Assembly (NCBI GenBank): GCA_017520505.1 | Contig: JAFXFN010000034.1 | Span: forward strand, 1-64,000 | Reading direction: 5' to 3' | Length of the DNA: 64,000 nt | Source of the DNA: Clostridia bacterium | GTDB taxonomy: Bacteria; Bacillota; Clostridia; Oscillospirales; CAG-272 | Position numbers and translations under genes: made by a program | Shown: in pieces, positions 1 through 6,146 of the stretch | How the letters are laid out: each line of letters opens with the position of its first letter | Numbering within the stretch: position 1 is the first letter of the stretch | The notes under the pieces: generated by a model | What the model was told of the DNA's origin: nothing | What the model saw: only the letters and a program-made list of their open reading frames with translations | The model's database searches: none

Positions 1-67
1 ACGCTTCAACTGCTGATCTCTTAAATTCTGTACTGTATTTCTTGTTCTTGCGTGATTTTCTCGGCAT
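1..67 (-). CDS. Insertion-sequence transposase, N-terminus only (cut by window edge)
   Basis: Reading leftwards from the ATG at 67, the frame is open to the window edge and gives 22 residues beginning MPRKSRKNKKYSTEFKRSAV. A basic start followed by a 'Y..EFK..AV' pattern is typical of the helix-turn-helix protein (OrfA) of IS3-like elements, which binds the element ends during transposition. AGGGGG (minus strand) lies about 10 bases before the ATG. Family assignment rests only on this short stretch, so IS subgroup and integrity cannot be judged. Confidence 0.6.
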   Translation of the reverse strand, partial: MPRKSRKNKKYSTEFKRSAVEA

Positions 68-76
68 AAAAACAAC

Positions 77-131
77 CCCCTTAAAGTAATCTTGAAAACT
101 TTTTGTTTTTTCAAGTGTCTACTCTAAGGGG
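77..131. repeat. Nested inverted repeat at the insertion-sequence end
   Basis: CCCCTTAAAGT (77-87) pairs with ACTCTAAGGGG (121-131) with one mismatch. Inside it CTTGAAAA (91-98) pairs perfectly with TTTTCAAG (107-114). The structure sits directly before the transposase start. It may be the element terminus or a leader hairpin limiting transposase translation; the exact end and target duplication cannot be set because the other end is outside the window. Confidence 0.5.
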
Positions 132-167
132 ATTATATCAGATACCCTCTGCCGTATAATTTTAATT

Positions 168-1583
168 TTATTTAACGCATTCGACCTTAATTGTATTCGT
201 ATTGCCCGACGTGCCGTTTATCATACCGCCCGTGAGCACTACGTTATCTCCCGATTTAAGCGAGAAAATGCGCTGTGCGTGGTTGAGTCCCTGGAAAAAT
301 ACGATGTCGAGGGAGTTGTATTCCTCGCTCATAACGGGTGTTACACCCCAGCTCAAATTAAGCTGGCGCCACGCACGCTTGCTCGTCGTGATGCCGATTA
401 TATCGGCAGGACAGCGGAAGCGGCTGACCATACGCACGGTATTTCCCGAAATTGAGTTTACGACGATACATTTTGCCCCAACGTCTATTGCCATAGCGCA
501 CGTTGCGTGGGATATTGCATCAAGCGTATTTCTTATTTTGAATTCCGTTGACACGAACCAATTTTTGTAATCTATTCTTTCCTCTGTAAACTTTGCTATC
601 TGAGCCATATTCATAACAGCCTCAACAGGGTATTTGCCCATCGCCGTTTCACCCGAAAGCATAACAGCGGATGAGCCGTCATAAACGGCATTTGCAACGT
701 CTGATATTTCCGCCCTTGTAGGTCTCGGATTCTGTATCATAGATTCGAGCATTTCCGTTGCGGTGATAACACGCTTACCGAGCAGACGGCACTTCTGTAT
801 AAGATACTTCTGCACCGACGGCACCTCAACAAACGGAATTTCAACACCGAGGTCACCTCGTGCTACCATAATACCGTCTGCAATACTGCATATCTCGTCG
901 ATATTGTCAACGCCCGAACGGTTTTCTATCTTCGCAATTATATTTATCGCACCGCCGCCGTTTTCATCCAAGAACTCACGAAGCTCTGCGATGTCTTTCT
1001 TTGATGACACGAAGGAAGCGGCAACAAAATCTATCTCGTTTTCTATGCCGAACAAAAGGTCTGCCTTATCCTGCTCGCTCAAAAATTGATGCTTCAGCAC
1101 CTTGTTGGGGAAATGCATACTCTTTTTGTCGGAAAGCACACCGCCTATCTTGACACGGCAGATGACGTCCGGACCTTTAATTTCTTCGACGGTAAAGGCA
1201 ACGAGTCCGTTATTGACGGTCACGTTGTCACCGATAGAAAGGTCTTCTGTCAGATTTTTGTAGTTTACCGAAACACGTGTATTGTCACCCTCAATATCGT
1301 CCGTTGTGAAAATGAACGTGTCGCCCTCATTAAGTGTGATATTTTTTTCTTTAAAAACACCTATTCTGTATTCGGGGCCCTTTGTGTCAAGCATTATTGC
1401 TATCGGCAAGCCGAGCTCTTCTCTGACGCTTTTTATAAGGTCTATCAATATTTTATGGTCTGCATGTGAACCGTGCGAAAAGTTAAGTCTTGCAACATTC
1501 ATGCCCTCAAGACACATTTTCGTAAGCGTTTCCCTGTTATCGCACGCAGGGCCTATCGTGCATATTATTTTCGTTTTTCTCAT
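168..1583 (-). CDS. pyk: Pyruvate kinase
   Basis: Cytosolic glycolytic enzyme converting phosphoenolpyruvate and ADP to pyruvate and ATP. The 471-residue protein has the usual single-domain-set length, without the extra C-terminal PEP-utiliser domain seen in Bacillus. Visible hallmarks are the N-terminal KTKIICTIGPA, the substrate/metal region MVARGDLGVEIPFVEVPSVQ, the TATEMLESM loop and MLSGETAMGKYP. I chose the ATG at 1583 because GGAGGTTATT precedes it directly and the protein then begins MRKTKIICTIGP like its relatives; a longer in-frame reading upstream has no such support. The gene stands alone. Its 3' side abuts the insertion-sequence end and no clear terminator hairpin is visible there. 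Confidence 0.96.
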   Translation of the reverse strand: MRKTKIICTIGPACDNRETLTKMCLEGMNVARLNFSHGSHADHKILIDLIKSVREELGLPIAIMLDTKGPEYRIGVFKEKNITLNEGDTFIFTTDDIEGDNTRVSVNYKNLTEDLSIGDNVTVNNGLVAFTVEEIKGPDVICRVKIGGVLSDKKSMHFPNKVLKHQFLSEQDKADLLFGIENEIDFVAASFVSSKKDIAELREFLDENGGGAINIIAKIENRSGVDNIDEICSIADGIMVARGDLGVEIPFVEVPSVQKYLIQKCRLLGKRVITATEMLESMIQNPRPTRAEISDVANAVYDGSSAVMLSGETAMGKYPVEAVMNMAQIAKFTEERIDYKNWFVSTEFKIRNTLDAISHATCAMAIDVGAKCIVVNSISGNTVRMVSRFRCPADIIGITTSKRAWRQLNLSWGVTPVMSEEYNSLDIVFFQGLNHAQRIFSLKSGDNVVLTGGMINGTSGNTNTIKVECVK

Positions 1584-1649
1584 AATAACCTCCAAAAGCG
1601 TTCTGTGCATAATATACCATATTGTTTCAGTCAAAAGTCTGCAAAACAC

Positions 1650-1726
1650 ATTTCCGCAAGAAAATATATATGCACAGTAGTTCGCTGTTTGCAGCGAACT
1701 ACAAGGGGTTTGCGGACGGGGCGCAG
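1650..1726. repeat. Copy of the dispersed palindromic-repeat family upstream of pyk
   Basis: An imperfect ATTTCCGCAAGAAAAT hairpin (1650-1665) is followed by a palindrome beginning GTAGTTCGCTG and ending CAGCGAACTAC (1677-1702), then 'aaggggtttgcgga' and GCGC. The same modules in the same style recur at about 10.2, 34.6, 48.7, 57.5 and 62.7 kb. It lies between pyk and the superoxide reductase gene and appears non-coding. Confidence 0.7.
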
Positions 1727-1777
1727 TCAAATCACAGATACAATATTTGAATATAATTTCTTCGAGCTGTCTTTTTT

Positions 1778-2401
1778 TTATTTCTTTCCGTTCATAACGT
1801 CGGAAATAATATTTATTACTCTGCCGTAGCAGCCGCCGCAGCCTGTTGAGCAGTGAGTTGTGTTCTTGACGTTTTCAAAAAGCGACAAAAGACTGTCGAG
1901 GGATTTTGAGCCGTGAACGGCATCAAGAATGTCAAAATACTTTACGTTATTGCAGTAGCATACAGTATAGTTTTCGTCAGTATCCGTATTTACGGGCGGA
2001 AGATCGCACACGGGCTCGATCTTGTTTTCAGCCATCCAGAGGCTGTGGAGGTTACAATAAGCGTAAACCGCCTCAACTTCATCGTTTTCGCATATAGAGA
2101 AGCAAGCCGCAGGCTTTTGCTCGGGGCTCAGCGCCTTTCTCTGGTTGCCCATTTTCGTCTGAATGGATATCCATTCTATGTAGTGGTCGGGGCTCATCGG
2201 ATGCTCAACATCCCCTACCACAACGTAAACCTTGTTACCGTCAACCGTGAAAACGGGCACGTGCTTTTCGACGGATGCATCAACAGCCCCCGGTACAAGC
2301 TCACCCATTTTTTCGCCGCAGCACATCATAGGCACACCCGTGTCCTTTACGACACCGACAATATTCCCGCAGTGCGCACATCTTAAAAATCTCTGTTTCA
2401 T
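1778..2401 (-). CDS. Superoxide reductase (desulfoferrodoxin) fused to a BFD-like [2Fe-2S] domain
   Basis: 207 residues. The N-terminal half is a desulfoferrodoxin. Cys8, Cys11, Cys27 and Cys28 form the desulforedoxin iron site. The catalytic iron ligands are visible as EKHVPV (His47), the two histidines of EHPMSPDHY and Cys116/His119 in CNLHSLW. It would reduce superoxide to hydrogen peroxide using electrons from rubredoxin. The C-terminal ~65 residues carry CxC (148, 150) and CSTGCGGC (184, 188, 191), the spacing of bacterioferritin-associated-ferredoxin-type [2Fe-2S] domains; this extension is unusual for the family. The start at 2401 follows GAGGTGTG and gives MKQRFLRCAHCG. It is the last gene of the operon with the flavodiiron protein and rubredoxin, 8 bases after rubredoxin. 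Confidence 0.88.
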   Translation of the reverse strand: MKQRFLRCAHCGNIVGVVKDTGVPMMCCGEKMGELVPGAVDASVEKHVPVFTVDGNKVYVVVGDVEHPMSPDHYIEWISIQTKMGNQRKALSPEQKPAACFSICENDEVEAVYAYCNLHSLWMAENKIEPVCDLPPVNTDTDENYTVCYCNNVKYFDILDAVHGSKSLDSLLSLFENVKNTTHCSTGCGGCYGRVINIISDVMNGKK

Positions 2402-2409
2402 ATCACACC

Positions 2410-2568
2410 TCACGCCTCGCTGAAGCTGTCCTTGCCAACGCCGCAAATGGGGCAAACGAAATCGTCGGGAAGATCTTCGAATTTTGTGCCGGGCTCAATT
2501 CCGTTATCGGGATCACCGACTGATTCGTCATATTCCCATCCGCATACATCGCATACATACTTTTTCAT
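2410..2568 (-). CDS. Rubredoxin
   Basis: A 52-residue one-iron electron carrier. It has the canonical two CxxC pairs, [11 protein letters not shown] near the N-terminus and [11 protein letters not shown] near the C-terminus, the conserved [11 protein letters not shown] loop and LPDDFVCP. The gene lies between the flavodiiron gene (19 bases upstream) and the superoxide reductase gene (8 bases downstream). It is the expected donor to both enzymes. GGAGAAAAAATT precedes the ATG. Confidence 0.96.
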   Translation of the reverse strand: MKKYVCDVCGWEYDESVGDPDNGIEPGTKFEDLPDDFVCPICGVGKDSFSEA

Positions 2569-2586
2569 AATTTTTTCTCCTTTTTA

Positions 2587-4377
2587 TTATTTTGTAGGTT
2601 CAAAGTCAGCGGCACCGTGCTTACAAAGCGGACACACGAAATCATCGGGAAGTGTGTCACCCTCGTAAACGTAACCGCAGATCTTACATACATATCCTTT
2701 TTTACCCTCTGTCTTGGGCTTGGGCTTTACGTTGTTCTGATAATACGTGTATGTCATCGTTTCTCTGTCGGATATTACTCTTGATTCGACAACTGAGCAG
2801 ATAAACATACCGTGTGTATCAAGGTCGATATACTGCTCGACTTTAAGTGACATAAACGCATTGATATATCTCGGCAACACGACAAGACCGTTGTCGGAGC
2901 GAAGCGGCTCGCAGTTTGCAAATTTGTCAACGTTTCTTCCGCTTTGGAAGCCAAACGTTTCAAACACCTTGAACGGTGCGTCAACTGACAGACAGTTTAT
3001 ATTCATAACACCCGTCTGCATAATTACGTGGTGCGAATAATTTTCTTTATTTATCGTAACGGCGATACGGTTAGGCGTATTCGTAACCTGCGTTACGGTA
3101 TTAACGATAAGTCCGTTATCCTTTTTGCCGTCGTTTGACGTAACGACGTAAAGACCGTATCCGATATTGAAAAGCGCCGACGGATCGTTTTTATCGGTTC
3201 TGTCACCGGAAAGTGCAGAATATTCACGGCAAAGCTCATTTGCCATATCGTCAAGCTGTTTTTTGCTTTCGTCATTCAGACTTGAAACTATCTTGACCGT
3301 CGTATCGGTATACGTCAGATTCTTGCTGTTTTCAAGCATTTTCTTCATAACCTTGGCGGCAAGCGGTGCCCAGCTTCCGTTTTCGATAAACGCAACCGTT
3401 CTGTTCTGGAAATTTCTCTCGGTAAGGTGAGTGATAAACTCACGCATAAACGGGAATATTTCAGCGTTGTACGTCGTCGTGGCAAGCACGAGCTTGCTGT
3501 ATTTAAAAGCATCGGCAACAGCCGCTGACATATCGCATCTTGCAAGGTCATAAATGACCGTTTTGGGGCATCCGAGCGAATTGAGCTTGTCTGCAAGCTG
3601 CATTACGGCTTTTTTGGTATTTCCGTAGACGGAGGTATACGCAATTACGATTCCCTCCTCCTCAGCCTGATAGCTTGACCATGTACTGTAAAGGTCAATA
3701 TATTTTCCGAGGTTTTCTTTCAAAACCGGGCCGTGCAAAGGGCATATCATCTGAATATCAAGTCCTGATGCCTTTTTCAAAAGTGCTGTGACCTGTGCGC
3801 CGTACTTTCCGACGATGCCGATATAGTAACGTCTTGCCTCGTCCTCCCACGCCTCTTTTGCATCAAGCGCCCCGAACTTTCCAAATCCGTCAGCGGAAAA
3901 CAGCACCTTATCGTAAGAATCGTACGTTACGATGACCTCGGGCCAATGTACCATAGGAGCTGTGAAGAACGTGAGCGTGTGCTTGCCGAGGCAAAGCGTG
4001 TCACCCTCGCCGACGACCATACGGCGATCTGCAAAATCCGTACCGAAAAAGCCCTTCATCATTGTAAATGCCTTTGCCGATGAAACGACAACGGCATCGG
4101 GATATGCTTTTGTAAAGTTTATTATATTTGCCGAATGGTCAGGCTCCATATGCTGAACGATAAGAAAATCGGGAGTTCTGTCACCTAAAGCATTCTGAAT
4201 ATTATCAAGCCATTCGTGTGTATAAGCGGCATCGACCGTATCCATTACGGCTGTCACATCATCAAGTATAACGTAAGAATTATACGATATACCCGACGGT
4301 ATTTTATACTGACCTTCAAAAAGGTCTGTTTTTTTGTCGTTAACGCCGACATATTTTATATCATTTGTGATTATCAT
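2587..4377 (-). CDS. Flavodiiron protein with flavin-reductase and rubredoxin domains
   Basis: A 596-residue cytosolic oxygen (or NO) reductase that shields anaerobes. Domain order: metallo-beta-lactamase-like diiron domain (about 1-250) with the complete ligand set His76-x-Glu78-x-Asp80-His81, His144, Asp163 and His215; flavodoxin domain (about 255-395, starting IVIAYTSVYGNTKKA); flavin-reductase-like FMN domain (about 405-540); rubredoxin (about 550-596, GYVCKICGYVYEG and FVCPLCKHG). The last two domains would let it take electrons without a separate reductase chain. ATG at 4377 follows GAGG by 8 bases; a TTG 15 bases upstream is in frame but lacks a ribosome site. It leads the operon, with rubredoxin and superoxide reductase downstream. 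Confidence 0.95.
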   Translation of the reverse strand: MIITNDIKYVGVNDKKTDLFEGQYKIPSGISYNSYVILDDVTAVMDTVDAAYTHEWLDNIQNALGDRTPDFLIVQHMEPDHSANIINFTKAYPDAVVVSSAKAFTMMKGFFGTDFADRRMVVGEGDTLCLGKHTLTFFTAPMVHWPEVIVTYDSYDKVLFSADGFGKFGALDAKEAWEDEARRYYIGIVGKYGAQVTALLKKASGLDIQMICPLHGPVLKENLGKYIDLYSTWSSYQAEEEGIVIAYTSVYGNTKKAVMQLADKLNSLGCPKTVIYDLARCDMSAAVADAFKYSKLVLATTTYNAEIFPFMREFITHLTERNFQNRTVAFIENGSWAPLAAKVMKKMLENSKNLTYTDTTVKIVSSLNDESKKQLDDMANELCREYSALSGDRTDKNDPSALFNIGYGLYVVTSNDGKKDNGLIVNTVTQVTNTPNRIAVTINKENYSHHVIMQTGVMNINCLSVDAPFKVFETFGFQSGRNVDKFANCEPLRSDNGLVVLPRYINAFMSLKVEQYIDLDTHGMFICSVVESRVISDRETMTYTYYQNNVKPKPKTEGKKGYVCKICGYVYEGDTLPDDFVCPLCKHGAADFEPTK

Positions 4378-4417
4378 AAATAGACCTCGCAAGTGTTTCC
4401 TTTATTTTTCCCGAAAA

Positions 4418-4476
4418 GTATAAAAATAAACTTATACCTTTTTTATTATACTACCAAATTTTTTTGGAAATTTCAA
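4418..4476 (-). promoter_or_regulatory. Promoter region of the oxygen-defence operon with two inverted repeats
   Basis: On the minus strand a -10 TATAAT (4445-4450) lies downstream of TTGAAA (4471-4476) at an over-long 20-base spacing. CCAAA-N4-TTTGG (4454-4467) occupies the spacer, and GTATAA-N8-TTATAC (4418-4437) covers the likely start of transcription. An over-long spacer with operators in the spacer and at +1 suggests a regulated promoter. The regulator cannot be named; neither repeat is an obvious PerR or Rex consensus. Confidence 0.5.
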
Positions 4477-4502
4477 CCTGTAACACAAAAAATATATTAA
4501 AA

Positions 4503-4528
4503 ATTTGATAAACAGCCGTTTATCAAAT
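4503..4528. repeat. Perfect 11-bp inverted repeat
   Basis: ATTTGATAAAC (4503-4513), loop AGCC, GTTTATCAAAT (4518-4528). It lies between the terminator at 4545-4572 and the flavodiiron promoter and could be an upstream operator or a transcript hairpin. Nothing else is seen between it and the promoter. Confidence 0.5.
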
Positions 4529-4544
4529 ACAGAGCAATTTAAAA

Positions 4545-4572
4545 AGCGGAGAATATTTCTATACTCTCCGCC
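4545..4572 (-). terminator. Intrinsic terminator (works in either direction)
   Basis: GCGGAGAATA pairs imperfectly with TATACTCTCCGC around a short loop; on the minus strand it is followed by TTTTTAAATT and on the plus strand by CTTTTTGAC. It would end the minus-strand transcript that contains the pseudouridine synthase and the genes upstream of it. Confidence 0.75.
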
Positions 4573-4604
4573 TTTTTGACAAGTGTTATTTAATTTGCCG
4601 TTTC

Positions 4605-4690
4605 TCGTGCGAAGCACATATCGAGTCTGCAAAGACATATCGAGCACGAAGGGCATATCGATCGCCGCAGGCGAATATCGACACATACGC
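4605..4690. repeat. Array of small hairpins separated by ATATCGA
   Basis: ATATCGA begins at 4618, 4637, 4655 and 4675, a period of 18-20 bases. Between the copies are different mini-hairpins: GTGC-gaa-GCAC, GTCT-gcaa-AGAC, GCAC-gaa-GGGC (one mismatch) and TCGCC-gca-GGCGA. The stems change while the spacer is constant. No gene is visible here. The design parallels the array at 57613-57752. Confidence 0.75.
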
Positions 4691-4692
4691 CG

Positions 4693-5361
4693 TTATTTTT
4701 CATCAAACAAATTCCAAGGGGAAATATCGTGCGGGGTGCTTACTGCTTTTATTTTCTTCTTTGTAAACGGGTGAACAAACGAAATACTGTGCGACCAAAG
4801 GGCAACAAACGGACATTTCACAAGGCTTCCGTATTTGCCGTCACCGCACAAGGGACACCCACGTGAGGCGAACTGCACACGCACCTGATGCGTTCTGCCC
4901 GTCAAAAGCGTAACGGATATGAGTGTATGTCCGTCATCGCTCACCGCAAGCTTTTTCCATATAAGTTTTGCTTCTTTAACTCCCTTGCGAGGGGAGTCCG
5001 TGACAAACGATTTATTTTTCTGCTTATCGTGAAACAAAAGGTCACAAAGCTCGCCTTCGTCAAAATCGGGATTTTTTGACAAAACGGCAAGGTACGTTTT
5101 TGCCATACCGTCATCACCGTTTACGTCGTGATGCGCAAAAAGCTCTGACAGCTTTGCGGCACTCTTGCCGTTTTTGGCATAGAGCATAACACCGCCCGTC
5201 GGTATATCAAGTCTGTGCACGAGCTTTATATCACGGTATTTTTCCGAAAGCTTCGTCAAAACGTCACCGAGTCCCGATAAGTCGGGCTGTGACGGAGTGC
5301 CCGCAGGCTTTTCGCACAAAAGCAGGTGCTTATCCTCATAAAGAATTTTTATATCTTCCAT
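4693..5361 (-). CDS. RluA-family RNA pseudouridine synthase (no S4 domain)
   Basis: A 222-residue enzyme expected to isomerise uridine to pseudouridine in rRNA or tRNA. The catalytic motif HRLDIPTGGVMLYAK holds the essential Asp, and GRTHQVRVQFA is the second family signature. It begins at once with the catalytic domain (ILYEDKHLLLCEKPAG) and has no N-terminal S4 RNA-binding domain, unlike the second paralogue at 31.9-32.9 kb. Its ATG is only 6 bases after the ZIP stop codon, with no strong ribosome site, so translation is probably coupled. The target uridine cannot be read from sequence. Confidence 0.9.
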   Translation of the reverse strand: MEDIKILYEDKHLLLCEKPAGTPSQPDLSGLGDVLTKLSEKYRDIKLVHRLDIPTGGVMLYAKNGKSAAKLSELFAHHDVNGDDGMAKTYLAVLSKNPDFDEGELCDLLFHDKQKNKSFVTDSPRKGVKEAKLIWKKLAVSDDGHTLISVTLLTGRTHQVRVQFASRGCPLCGDGKYGSLVKCPFVALWSHSISFVHPFTKKKIKAVSTPHDISPWNLFDEK

Positions 5362-5367
5362 ATTTTA

Positions 5368-6126
5368 TCAGCCTAAAAGCACGTCAAAAACGAGCATCAC
5401 GCAAAATCCGAGCAAAAGCGTATACGTTGCGCCCGTTTCGTTTCCGTGTGCGTGCGTTTCGGGTATCATTTCGTCGCTGATAACGTAAAGCATCGTACCG
5501 CCCGCAAACGCAAGCGCAAAAGGCAGGACGGACGCGGAAATGCTTACCGCAAAGTACCCTATAAACGTTCCTACGACCTCAACAGCGCCCGTAAGAAGTG
5601 CTATGCCGAGCGTTCTTTTTGCATTTATTCCCGATGCCAACATCGGTGCAATTATGACCATACCCTCGGGGATATTCTGAAGCGCAATACCGCCTGCCAC
5701 AGTCAGCGCCTGCGCCATATCGCCAGTACCGAAGCCGACACCTGCGGCGATACCCTCAGGCAGATTGTGTATTGCGATGGCGATGACAAAAAGCAATACC
5801 TTGCTAAGCTGTTCTGTTTTGTCGGGGTGCGCTTCTATGTCAACGCCTGTCATTTTGTGCAAATGCGGAACTATCTTATCAATGAGATTAAGGCACACCG
5901 CACCGCAGAAAATACCTATAACGGTTACTGCAAGCGGGTATTTTCCGCCGTACTCAAGCGACGGAATGATAAGTCCGAGCACAGCTGCCGCCAGCATTAC
6001 TCCTGCGGCAAATGAGAGAACGATATCATTGAATTTATGCGATGTTTTTTTGAAAATAAGCCCTATGAGTGCGCCGACGGCGGTTGAGCCGCCGACGCCG
6101 AGAGCTGTTAAAAGTACATATTCCAT
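5368..6126 (-). CDS. ZIP-family metal (zinc/divalent cation) transporter
   Basis: A 252-residue polytopic membrane protein with about eight hydrophobic segments. The two metal-site helices carry HNLPEG (about residue 119) and QNIPEG (about residue 150), diagnostic of the ZIP/ZupT/GufA group. It should import Zn2+ or related divalent cations. AACGGAGACGTTT precedes the ATG. It lies 20 bases after the YidC-sulfatase fusion gene, whose catalytic domain needs a divalent metal; co-supply of metal is a possible link but is inference. Confidence 0.93.
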   Translation of the reverse strand: MEYVLLTALGVGGSTAVGALIGLIFKKTSHKFNDIVLSFAAGVMLAAAVLGLIIPSLEYGGKYPLAVTVIGIFCGAVCLNLIDKIVPHLHKMTGVDIEAHPDKTEQLSKVLLFVIAIAIHNLPEGIAAGVGFGTGDMAQALTVAGGIALQNIPEGMVIIAPMLASGINAKRTLGIALLTGAVEVVGTFIGYFAVSISASVLPFALAFAGGTMLYVISDEMIPETHAHGNETGATYTLLLGFCVMLVFDVLLG

Positions 6127-6146
6127 AAACGTCTCCGTTTTATATA

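Noticed and set aside
4432-4686. 84-residue minus-strand open frame in the flavodiiron upstream region
   Set aside because: It runs through the hairpin array, the terminator and the promoter, has no ribosome site and no family resemblance.
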